Shown here one piece after another: positions 1 through 6,007 of a stretch of 15,813 nucleotides of DNA. Source of the DNA: Lachnospiraceae bacterium (GTDB lineage Bacteria; Bacillota; Clostridia; Lachnospirales; Lachnospiraceae); contig JAGDCQ010000013.1 of the NCBI GenBank assembly GCA_017958465.1, positions 1 to 15,813 on the forward strand, given 5' to 3'. The notes below the pieces were generated by a model. The model ran no database searches. It was not told the DNA's origin and was given only the letters and a program-made list of their open reading frames with translations. Each line of letters starts with the position of its first letter. Positions within the stretch are counted from its first letter, which is position 1. The position numbers and the translations under genes were made by a program.

Positions 1-215
1 ACTTCGATCATCTCTGCATCCGCTTTTCGAAGCGAAAGCTCGTAATTCCTGACGGTGACCTCAACGGGATCGCCAAGGGGCGCAACCTTACGGACATAAA
101 CAGAAGTATTCTTTGTAATACCCATATCCATGATCCTGCGTTTAACAGCACCCTCTCCGTGAAGCTTCACAACCTTCACGGTCTCTCCGATCTTAACATC
201 TCTTAATGTTCTCAC
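1..215 (-). CDS. feoA: FeoA-family ferrous iron transport protein, second copy (3' end cut by window)
   Basis: Reading from 215 down gives about 71 residues, starting VRTLRDVKIGETVKVVKL and passing through VKRRIMDMGIT and RKVAPLGDP, typical of the small SH3-like FeoA fold that assists the FeoB ferrous iron channel at the membrane. The start is a GTG at 213-215, preceded by GGAGGAG (222-228) with a 6-nt spacer. The ATG two bases upstream (218-220) cannot be used because it reads ATG-CAG-TGA. No stop is reached at base 1, and FeoA proteins are about 75 residues, so only a few residues are missing. It lies 12 nt behind the first feoA, whose stop codon touches this gene's ribosome site, so the two are probably translated together. 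In Clostridia such tandem feoA genes usually precede feoB, which would lie just outside the window (inference). Confidence 0.88.
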   Translation of the reverse strand, partial: MRTLRDVKIGETVKVVKLHGEGAVKRRIMDMGITKNTSVYVRKVAPLGDPVEVTVRNYELSLRKADAEMIE

Positions 216-227
216 TGCATTCTCCTC

Positions 228-440
228 CTAGACCATTATTCTTCTGGCCAGCTCGTCGCTGACCGCAACACGGCTTTCCTTAACTTTCACGATCAGGTTA
301 TCGCCAAGTGTGTTTATCACGCTTACTTCACCGCCCACATTAAAGCCAAGATCCTCCAGATGTTTTTTTACTTCAGGGCTTCCACCGAGTTTCTTTATTA
401 TCTGCGTTTCGCCCGTTTCAGCATAAATAAGAGGCATCAT
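228..440 (-). CDS. feoA: FeoA-family ferrous iron transport protein, first copy
   Basis: A 70-residue protein with the FeoA signature KKHLEDLGFNVGGEVSVI (residues 25-42) followed by a short beta-rich end. FeoA proteins are cytoplasmic SH3-like partners of the FeoB iron channel. The sequence begins with two ATG codons (440 and 437); GGAGG at 446-450 is 5 nt from the first and 8 nt from the second, so the second could be the real start. The TAG stop (228-230) touches the ribosome site of the next feoA. It is the first gene of the feo operon, transcribed from the TTGACA/TATAAT promoter at 526-554 with an untranslated leader of about 80 nt. Three TTAG-N6-CTAA repeats in and after that promoter point to iron-dependent repression by the divergent DtxR-family protein (inference). 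Confidence 0.9.
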   Translation of the reverse strand: MMPLIYAETGETQIIKKLGGSPEVKKHLEDLGFNVGGEVSVINTLGDNLIVKVKESRVAVSDELARRIMV

Positions 441-467
441 ATTTTCCTCCCGCCTTTAGATAAATAA

Positions 468-481
468 TTAGTCGCGGCTAA
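468..481. promoter_or_regulatory. Operator candidate A: TTAG-N6-CTAA in the feoA leader
   Basis: TTAG (468-471), six bases, CTAA (478-481), followed by CC. It is the weakest of the three repeats but keeps the same 6-base gap. It falls inside the transcribed leader, about +39 to +52, upstream of the feoA ribosome site. Confidence 0.55.
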
Positions 482-500
482 CCGACGCACCAAAAATATC

Positions 501-518
501 GGTTAGCTTTCTCTAACC
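501..518. promoter_or_regulatory. Operator candidate B: GGTTAG-N6-CTAACC at the transcription start
   Basis: A perfect 6+6 inverted repeat: GGTTAG (501-506), six bases, CTAACC (513-518). It lies immediately downstream of the -10 box and covers about +2 to +19 of the predicted feoA transcript. Confidence 0.72.
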
Positions 519-525
519 ACAGGCT

Positions 526-554
526 ATTATAGTTAGGCTGGGCTAACCTGTCAA
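526..554 (-). promoter_or_regulatory. feoA promoter, consensus -35 and -10
   Basis: On the minus strand TTGACA (549-554) and TATAAT (526-531) are separated by exactly 17 bases (532-548); both boxes match the sigma-70/sigma-A consensus at all positions. Transcription should begin near 519 and run toward feoA at 440. Confidence 0.88.
532..547. promoter_or_regulatory. Operator candidate C: GTTAG-N6-CTAAC in the promoter spacer
   Basis: GTTAG (532-536), six bases, CTAAC (543-547). The repeat fills the spacer between the -35 and -10 boxes of the feoA promoter, a position where a bound repressor would block RNA polymerase. The half-site GTTAG/CTAAC is the one found in the known DtxR/IdeR consensus, although there the inner half-sites are one base apart, not six. 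Confidence 0.72.
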
Positions 555-611
555 GCACTTTTTTGATATTTTTGTGTTTTCCTATTTTTTTTACCCAGCA
601 TTCATCTTTTA

Positions 612-620
612 TGCTATAAT
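612..620 (+). promoter_or_regulatory. Extended -10 promoter for the DtxR-family gene
   Basis: TG-C-TATAAT (TG at 612-613, TATAAT at 615-620) is an extended -10 element. No good -35 box is visible 16-18 bases upstream, which fits an extended -10 promoter. The start would be near 627, giving a leader of about 33 nt. It is some 65 bases from the nearest TTAG repeat, so direct autoregulation is not evident. Confidence 0.6.
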
Positions 621-659
621 CATTATTATCGAATGTATTTGAATTAAGGAGGCTGTCAT

Positions 660-1061
660 ATGTCATTACAGGAATCCGGTGAAATGTACCTCGAAGCTAT
701 ATATGTTCTTTCAAAAAACTCAGACTCTGTCCGCGGGATAGATATCGGCGAATACCTCGGCTATTCGAAGCCTTCCGTAAGCAGGGCCCTTGGACTTTTG
801 AAGGACGAAGGGATGATCCTTAAAGATGAGAACGGTTTTATCATACTTACCGAGAAAGGGGCCGCGCACGCCGCCCGCATATACGAGCGTCACACGGTGC
901 TGAAAAAACTCTTTATGGATATCGGTGTGGACGAAGAGACCGCAACAGAAGACGCCTGCCGCATAGAACATTATATAAGCGACAAGACCTTTGAGGCCGT
1001 GAAAGCCAGCATAAAAAAGGCAGACGAAAAGAAGAAAGCAACAAAGAAAAACCCGCGTTAA
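660..1061 (+). CDS. DtxR-family metal-dependent transcriptional regulator, iron-type
   Basis: 133 residues: an N-terminal winged helix (about 1-65, recognition helix around SKPSVSRALGLL) and a metal-binding dimerisation domain (about 66-110). It lacks the C-terminal SH3-like domain of classical DtxR and so has MntR-like length. The visible ligands are those of DtxR, not MntR: Met9 (in GEMYLEAIY, aligned with DtxR Met10, where MntR has Asp8), Cys100, Glu103 and His104 (in ACRIEH, aligned with DtxR Cys102, Glu105, His106), plus His78. This suggests ferrous iron as co-repressor. The tail (about 113-133) is very lysine-rich. AAGGAGG at 646-652 lies 7 nt before the ATG. The gene diverges from feoA, and the repeats between them are its likely targets (inference). 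The stop codon sits in the loop of the terminator. Confidence 0.9.
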   Translation: MSLQESGEMYLEAIYVLSKNSDSVRGIDIGEYLGYSKPSVSRALGLLKDEGMILKDENGFIILTEKGAAHAARIYERHTVLKKLFMDIGVDEETATEDACRIEHYISDKTFEAVKASIKKADEKKKATKKNPR

Positions 1062-1071
1062 AGCGGGTTTT
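1048..1071. terminator. Bidirectional intrinsic terminator between convergent genes
   Basis: AAAACCCGC (1048-1056), a 6-nt loop, GCGGGTTTT (1063-1071): a perfect 9-bp stem with a GC core, with T runs on both strands. The left arm encodes the last residues of the DtxR-family protein and its TAA is in the loop. It should stop that transcript on the plus strand and the lipoprotein transcript arriving from 1123 on the minus strand. Confidence 0.85.
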
Positions 1072-1077
1072 CCTTAT

Positions 1078-1106
1078 GTTGCGCTGCCTTGACCAGGCTC
1101 CGCAAC
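1078..1106. repeat. Second stem-loop in the convergent gap
   Basis: GTTGCG (1078-1083) pairs with CGCAAC (1101-1106), and GCCT (1086-1089) with AGGC (1095-1098) across a 2x2 internal loop. There is no T run, so it is not a terminator on its own. In the minus-strand transcript it sits just ahead of the terminator at 1048-1071 and may protect the 3' end or help release. Confidence 0.5.
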
Positions 1107-1122
1107 AGACCTTTAGTTTTAT

Positions 1123-3507
1123 TCAGTCTCCGTAATAAAAGCTCTGCATCTTTCCGTCTTTATAATACAGTACTTTTTTCGCCGTCCGGTCCATACCGAT
1201 GTAGTATCCGCCCCAGAGCGGCGCAAATCGCTCATCATCTGCCTTAAAACCGTTCTTTTCCCTGAGCATCTCATCTGTGCCGATCAGCATAGTCCCTTTG
1301 AAAGGGTAACCGTCCCTGTTCTCCCTCATTGAATCTGTAAAAAGGAAATAAGAAAGGTCTGCCATTCCGCCCACAGTAAGCCCCCACGTCGCATCCGTGT
1401 TGTAGGCTTTTCCGTCGATCTTCACGTAGCTCCATGCATGGTTTTCGTCGGTCTCGGGGCTGTAGCCGCTAGATTCATGAGCCTCAACCCCGCACTGCGA
1501 AAGAAGGTAATCATAAACTCCTGCGATCTCCCAGCAGATACCGAGCCTGTCCTTCATGCAGCGGTATATAGATCCCACATCATCCCAATCGGGGTCGTAG
1601 ATATGTTCGTAGAGGTCGTAGTCGTATCTCCAATTCAGTGTAATATACTCATACAGCGCAAGCGCCTTCTCAAAGTCTGTGTAATCGTCGCTCACGGAGT
1701 CGTTTATGATATCGCAGACAAGCTGTTCAAAATCCGCCAGCACTTTGAGGGATTCATCCACCGGAAGATAGTACGGAACAGTCCCCCGGCCCCCGTTCCA
1801 GGATGCCAGATTCCGCGAGTCGTAAGCGCTCGTGATGCAGCCCGTGGCCGCCGGATAGTAATACATTGCAAAACGCCCAAGGACCCAGCCATAGCTGTCC
1901 TCAGTGCATTCAAAGGTAGCTTCCCCGCTGCGCGCCGCATCCACAAACCTGAAAAAGTCCTCCTGTTTTCTCTCGCCGTACAGCTTTTTGTAAAGCGGCG
2001 GGAAAAGGTGTGGCTTGAATTCGATATTTCCGTGCTCGTGCCCGAATATGTTTTCCAGACGTATCGCGATCCCGTCAGCGTCCTTTTTGAACTCCTCCGG
2101 ATTACTTGCAACACCCGAGGCCAGTACATTCAGGACATCGATATTTTTAAGTACCATGATCGCCGGATTCTGTGATAAAGTCTTAAGCGGGACAGTTTCA
2201 TATACAATACCGTACTTCTCACGGTAATAAACCCTCAAGGCTTCAAGCGTTTCCTCGGCACCCTTTTCATCAAGATCGAAAAAGCAGGGTACAGGCGAAG
2301 GCTCGCAGGCGCCAATATCCCACAGGAGCAATTCCTCATTGTTTTCTTCATCAAAGCCCGAAAGCAGTACCGTTCCGTCCTCCATAAGGGCTTTATACTG
2401 GTAGCGCGCGTAAGAAGGCAGGTCCGACGCAGTAAGCTCCCCGAGCACTGTCCGGCTTTCTATGTCGTATACGCGGCATGCGTGGGCAGCATAAAGATCG
2501 TCTTCGGTCTCAACCCCCGGCAGATCCCCGCTCACAAAGAGGCGTTTTCCGTCATATCCGTTAAGGCTCTCTGCCAAATAGCAGTACGGGAACGAGATCC
2601 AGTGGCCGCTCCCGGCAAGATCATACAGGAACCAGGTCTGCCTTGCTGTGTGCTGGAGCATATTTAAGGACTTGTAATACACCTTGGCTTCTTCGCCTTT
2701 AAGGACATCTATCACTTGCACGCCGGTATTTACGGCTTCACCGGTCTTTTCATCAACGCAGATGAGGACAGGTGCTTGGCTTTCCTCATCAAACCTGAGA
2801 TCGAAATACCGTTTCCCGTCCTTTACCCCAAGATCGACGGCGGGCACGCCAAGGCCTTTTATATCAATTACCGTTTTTTCCTTCCCTGTCCGGTCCAGGA
2901 CTATGAGCTTGCTCTCAGCTTCGTCAGAAAGCCAGATGTCGCCCTCCCCGGTGACTTCGAGCAGTCCGCAGTCCCCTGTAAGGATCTGATAAAGCTCCGT
3001 AAAGGTATTGTCGTATACATACACTTTTTTTTCATAGCTATCCTGCAGGAACACCGTTCCGTCAGCAAGGACAGCCGACTCTGATACAAAATAACCCGGC
3101 GTAAACTTTACGGCTTCACCCGAGATCCCGGGACGAAGGAGCATAAAGCCCAGGCTTCCCGAGTACATCTCACCTTCGGGGTCGGTACTCGTTACCCAGA
3201 GCTGTATAAGAGCATAGTCTCCCGCAGTATTACAGGTCGAGATAAAGCTGTCTTTTGGAAAGGCATCGGCAGGAACCTTGTAAACTCCCTTATCCGACGC
3301 TTTTTCATAAGAAAGGTACGGCAACTGTGTAGGTGTAGGAGTCGCCGTAGCAGTAGGTGAAGGCTCTGCTCCCTTTGTTACGCTTTGTGTCGGGTCTGCC
3401 CCCGGCGTCAAAGTGGCCGGCTTTCCCGTATTTCCTTTATTGCAGGCTGTAAGAGCCATCAAGACGCATAACAGCGCTATCAATATATTAACTTGTTTTC
3501 CCTTCAT
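1123..3507 (-). CDS. Lipoprotein with C-terminal transglutaminase-like domain
   Basis: 794 residues. The N-terminus is a lipoprotein signal with lipobox LTAC (Cys22), so the protein should be anchored on the outer face of the membrane. A Thr/Pro-rich linker follows (about 28-63). Residues about 65-410 carry repeated beta-strand blocks of the type VYVYD, IWLSD, LIVLD and LLLWD, which look like a beta-propeller (inference). Residues about 610-710 match the transglutaminase-like papain fold, with triad Cys658 (in GICWE), His690 (in ENHAWS) and Asp705 (in YNTDATWG). Bacterial members of this fold are proteases, peptidases or crosslinkers; substrate unknown. The ATG at 3507 has AAGGGG at 3515-3520, 7 nt away. 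It follows the Cys-rich peptide gene by 52 nt with no terminator, so it is probably the last gene of that transcript, and it ends at the bidirectional terminator. Confidence 0.85.
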   Translation of the reverse strand: MKGKQVNILIALLCVLMALTACNKGNTGKPATLTPGADPTQSVTKGAEPSPTATATPTPTQLPYLSYEKASDKGVYKVPADAFPKDSFISTCNTAGDYALIQLWVTSTDPEGEMYSGSLGFMLLRPGISGEAVKFTPGYFVSESAVLADGTVFLQDSYEKKVYVYDNTFTELYQILTGDCGLLEVTGEGDIWLSDEAESKLIVLDRTGKEKTVIDIKGLGVPAVDLGVKDGKRYFDLRFDEESQAPVLICVDEKTGEAVNTGVQVIDVLKGEEAKVYYKSLNMLQHTARQTWFLYDLAGSGHWISFPYCYLAESLNGYDGKRLFVSGDLPGVETEDDLYAAHACRVYDIESRTVLGELTASDLPSYARYQYKALMEDGTVLLSGFDEENNEELLLWDIGACEPSPVPCFFDLDEKGAEETLEALRVYYREKYGIVYETVPLKTLSQNPAIMVLKNIDVLNVLASGVASNPEEFKKDADGIAIRLENIFGHEHGNIEFKPHLFPPLYKKLYGERKQEDFFRFVDAARSGEATFECTEDSYGWVLGRFAMYYYPAATGCITSAYDSRNLASWNGGRGTVPYYLPVDESLKVLADFEQLVCDIINDSVSDDYTDFEKALALYEYITLNWRYDYDLYEHIYDPDWDDVGSIYRCMKDRLGICWEIAGVYDYLLSQCGVEAHESSGYSPETDENHAWSYVKIDGKAYNTDATWGLTVGGMADLSYFLFTDSMRENRDGYPFKGTMLIGTDEMLREKNGFKADDERFAPLWGGYYIGMDRTAKKVLYYKDGKMQSFYYGD

Positions 3508-3559
3508 TTCTTTTCCCCTTGATCTAAACTACGCCTTTTGTGCAGGCTGCCCTGCCCCC

Positions 3560-3739
3560 TTAATCTATACGCTTTTCGCTGCATATTGCCCTTTCGGCGC
3601 AGCCTTCGCACTCACAACCGCAGGAAAGTTTTCCTTTCTTTCTGCGTCTCACAATGCTTACCACTGCCAGCACCACTACAGCCAGCACGATCAAGCCGGT
3701 GATAATGTTTGCGATGTTATTTACAAGCATATTGATCAT
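3560..3739 (-). CDS. FeoB-associated-type Cys-rich membrane peptide
   Basis: About 59 residues when read from the ATG at 3739 (MINMLVNNIANII). One hydrophobic segment (about 8-27) is followed by a basic stretch RRRKKGK and a Cys-rich tail, CGCECEGCAERAICS, with five cysteines. This is the layout of the small FeoB-associated Cys-rich membrane proteins usually encoded after feoB; metal binding by the cysteines is inferred. The frame stays open upstream to 3790, but that stretch lies inside the alcohol dehydrogenase gene. Starts at GTG 3748, ATG 3739 or ATG 3730 are all possible, because the only ribosome-like sequence (GGAAAGGAAA, 3751-3760) is not ideally spaced for any of them. It overlaps the 3' end of the dehydrogenase gene by 23 nt, which implies translational coupling. 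It is separated here from the feo operon by about 3 kb. Confidence 0.78.
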   Translation of the reverse strand: MINMLVNNIANIITGLIVLAVVVLAVVSIVRRRKKGKLSCGCECEGCAERAICSEKRID

Positions 3740-4919
3740 TGATCTCACACTTTCCTTTCCGGTATATAGCCTCCACAGCCGCAGCGTCAAGCGGCCGTAT
3801 CCTGGTGAGTTTTACTGTATCCTGCTGGGTTGCGTCGAGCGCAAGCTCCCTTATCTCGTCGTCAGTAGGCACCGTTGCAAGCTCGTTTAAGCTTACAGGC
3901 ATCCCTAGGGACCTGAAGAACCCTACAGTTCTTTTTATCCCTTCCTTTGCGGCTTCCTCGTCGGATGCGCATTCAACACCCCAGACTTTTCTTGCAAACC
4001 TTGCAAATCGCGGAAGCGCGTCCATGTAAAGGGCGTTTGCCCAGGCTCCCCAGACCGCTGAAAGTGAAGCCCCGTGGGTAACGTCATATTTAGCGGAAAG
4101 AGCATGTCCCATCTTGTGGACCGAGAAATCCTTGCCTCTTCCGCACTCTGTAAGATTGTTGTGTGAAAGGCTCGAAGCCCAGAAAACTTCGCTCATGGCG
4201 TCGATATCAGAAGGATCCTCAACCACTCTTCTGCCGTTCTCGATCACGGTCCTAAGCAGCCCTTCCGCGATCTCGTCTGTAAGGGCGCATTTCGAATCCG
4301 GAATGAAATAGCGTTCCATGGTATGCATCATAATATCCGTAACCCCGGCTGCAAGCTGGTTTTTCGGAAGGGTCTTCCCAAGCTCCGGGTTGCAGATCGC
4401 AAACCTGCACCTGTTAAAGTCCGTGTTTATACCGGCCTTTTTGCCAAGAGCTTCGTTCGTAAGGACAGCGGAATCACTCATCTCGCTGCCTGCTGCGGGG
4501 ATCGTGAGCACAGCCCCTACAGGAAGAGTCTTTTCAAGCGGCACCTTCCTTGTCCAAAGATCCCAAAGCGGAACCTCCGGGTTTGCGGCACCGTGTGCGA
4601 TCGCCTTTGCTGTATCTATGGCGCTTCCGCCTCCTATACCTATTATCAGGTCCGCGCATATCTCAAGGGCCTTTTTGACCCCTTCAAGCGCGTGCTCGAG
4701 GGTAGGGTTCGGCTTTGCGCCGCCAAACTCTTCGTATCCGACCCCGGCTGCCTTAAGGGACTCTTCAACCCGCGCCAGAAGGCCGTTTTTCACAACACTT
4801 CCCTTGCCGAAGACAAGCAGTGCTTTTTTGCCGTATTTCGCAGCCACGCTGCCTGTTTCCTTCTCGGCATCCCTGCCGAAAACGACCTCTGTAGGTGCAT
4901 AAAACCTGAAGTTCTGCAT
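3717..4919 (-). CDS. Iron-containing (group III) alcohol dehydrogenase, butanol dehydrogenase/YqhD-like
   Basis: 400 residues, full length for the family. It should reduce aldehydes to alcohols with NAD(P)H in the cytoplasm during fermentation. Visible features: the N-terminal NFRFYAPTEVVFG; the nucleotide loop GKGSVVKNG (38-46), resembling the GGGS-x-K loop of NADPH-using YqhD; GIGGGSAIDTAKA (94-106); and the metal ligands Asp195, His199, His268 and His282, one off from the YqhD positions 194, 198, 267 and 281. Iron or zinc may occupy the site in this family. Cofactor preference and substrate cannot be fixed from sequence. The ATG at 4919 has AAAGGA about 10 nt upstream. It is the first gene of a probable operon with the Cys-rich peptide (23-nt overlap) and the transglutaminase lipoprotein. 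The promoter and leader hairpin are listed separately. Confidence 0.92.
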   Translation of the reverse strand: MQNFRFYAPTEVVFGRDAEKETGSVAAKYGKKALLVFGKGSVVKNGLLARVEESLKAAGVGYEEFGGAKPNPTLEHALEGVKKALEICADLIIGIGGGSAIDTAKAIAHGAANPEVPLWDLWTRKVPLEKTLPVGAVLTIPAAGSEMSDSAVLTNEALGKKAGINTDFNRCRFAICNPELGKTLPKNQLAAGVTDIMMHTMERYFIPDSKCALTDEIAEGLLRTVIENGRRVVEDPSDIDAMSEVFWASSLSHNNLTECGRGKDFSVHKMGHALSAKYDVTHGASLSAVWGAWANALYMDALPRFARFARKVWGVECASDEEAAKEGIKRTVGFFRSLGMPVSLNELATVPTDDEIRELALDATQQDTVKLTRIRPLDAAAVEAIYRKGKCEINDQYACK

Positions 4920-4941
4920 ATCGGACCATTCCTTTCTTTGC

Positions 4942-4974
4942 CTTTCAAAAGAGATTCGAGCCTCTTTTGGAAAG
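4942..4974. repeat. Inverted repeat in the alcohol dehydrogenase leader
   Basis: CTTTCAAAAGAG (4942-4953) is complementary to CTCTTTTGGAAAG (4962-4974), with one bulged G and an 8-nt loop. It lies 23-55 bases upstream of the ATG in the predicted transcript leader. It may be an operator or an RNA stem-loop. It has no T run and does not resemble the Rex site TTGTGA...TCACAA. Confidence 0.55.
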
Positions 4975-4998
4975 TTTTCACTGTCTATTATTTAACAC

Positions 4999-5027
4999 AT
5001 TATACACTTTCATTAATAAAAACACAA
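4999..5027 (-). promoter_or_regulatory. Probable promoter of the alcohol dehydrogenase operon
   Basis: On the minus strand TATAAT (4999-5004) is a perfect -10. A weak -35, TTGTGT (5022-5027), is 17 bases upstream. Start near 4992, giving a leader of about 70 nt. Confidence 0.6.
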
Positions 5028-5028
5028 G

Positions 5029-5062
5029 AAAAAACGACCCCTTAAATAAGGAGTCGTCTTTT
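5029..5062 (-). terminator. Terminator of the sugar ABC transporter operon
   Basis: ACGAC (5034-5038) pairs with GTCGT (5053-5057), then after a C/A mismatch CCTTA (5040-5044) pairs with TAAGG-type bases (5047-5051). On the minus strand the stem is followed by six T residues (5029-5034). On the plus strand a shorter T run follows, so weak bidirectional activity is possible. It is about 60 nt after the permease stop at 5120. Confidence 0.8.
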
Positions 5063-5119
5063 CAGAAACAGGAAGGTGTTTCTTTCTACTGGGGAGAACC
5101 AGATGAGAAGGTAATTGCA

Positions 5120-6007
5120 TCAGCCTTTTACGGAGCCTGCAGCCACGCCCTTGATTATGAACTTCGAAATGAAGATATAAACGATGACTACAGGTATGAT
5201 GGACAAGAGGATAAGCATATAGATCTCGCCCATATCGAATTTTTTATAGTCCGCGCTTCTAAGCGCAGCTATCATGATAGGCACTGTCTTGCGTTCAGGC
5301 TTGTCGATGAGCATTCCGGGAAGGAAGAAGTTGTTCCAGGAAGCCACGAAGGAGAATATCATCTGAACTGCGATAGCAGGCATCATTATGGGGATAACGA
5401 TCCTGTTGAAGGTGTAAAACTCGGATGCGCCGTCAACTCTTGCCGCTTCCACGATCTCGAGCGGAAGGATGCTCTCCATGTACTGCTTCATGTAGAAGAA
5501 TACTACCGGCGAAGCAATGCTCGGAAGGATGAGGGGCAGGTAGTTGTTTGTAAGCCCGAAGGTGTTGCACATCTTGATAAAACCAACCACGGAGATCTGG
5601 GAAGGGATCATCATTATGGCAAGGATAAAAGTGAAAGCCGCCTTCTTAAACCTGAAATCGTAGCAGTGGATGCCAAATGCCGTAAGTGCCGAGAAATATG
5701 TAGCCAGCACCGACGAGGAAATGGCGATAATGAAGGAGTTCAGCATACCGCGGGGGATGTTTACAGTACCGTCCGTCCACGCGCTTTTAAGGTTTTTAAG
5801 GAAGTTGCCCCTTGGGATTAAGGAGAAGCCTTCATTCAGCTGTGCATGCGATCTTGTAGAATTGACGATCAGCAGGTAGAAGAAGAAAAGGCACAAAAAT
5901 GCGAGGAAAAAGAGGATCAGATAAACAAAGATCCTTGAGATCATGAGCATTACCCTGCCCTTTTTCGACAGATAATCAGCTCTTTCGATCCTTTGTGTAT
6001 TTGCCAT
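5120..6007 (-). CDS. Carbohydrate ABC transporter permease, MalG type
   Basis: 295 residues from the ATG at 6007, with about six membrane segments and the EAA motif of binding-protein-dependent permeases (EAARVDGA at 187-194, then an IPIMMPA stretch), which docks the ATPase on the cytoplasmic side. A GTG one codon upstream (6010) is open too, but AGGAGG (6014-6019) lies 6 nt from the ATG and only 3 nt from the GTG, so the ATG is preferred. With that start the gene overlaps the previous permease stop by one base (TGATG), a classic coupling arrangement. The MalG-type subunit pairs with the MalF-type subunit in the membrane. No ATPase gene is present; Firmicutes often use a shared MsmX-type ATPase (established), so this is expected. 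The gene ends about 60 nt before a terminator. Confidence 0.93.
   Translation of the reverse strand: MANTQRIERADYLSKKGRVMLMISRIFVYLILFFLAFLCLFFFYLLIVNSTRSHAQLNEGFSLIPRGNFLKNLKSAWTDGTVNIPRGMLNSFIIAISSSVLATYFSALTAFGIHCYDFRFKKAAFTFILAIMMIPSQISVVGFIKMCNTFGLTNNYLPLILPSIASPVVFFYMKQYMESILPLEIVEAARVDGASEFYTFNRIVIPIMMPAIAVQMIFSFVASWNNFFLPGMLIDKPERKTVPIMIAALRSADYKKFDMGEIYMLILLSIIPVVIVYIFISKFIIKGVAAGSVKG

Noticed and set aside
478..666. 62-codon minus-strand open frame across the feoA control region
   Set aside because: It covers the promoter, operators and start of the divergent regulator and has no ribosome site.
1438..2175. Long open frame on the plus strand (about 245 codons) opposite the lipoprotein gene
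   Set aside because: It lies wholly antisense to a gene with a complete signal peptide and catalytic triad, has no ribosome site, and its translation resembles no protein family.
4323..5821. Plus-strand open frames opposite the alcohol dehydrogenase and the MalG-type permease
   Set aside because: They mirror strongly recognisable minus-strand genes, cross the operon terminator at 5029-5062 and show no start signals.
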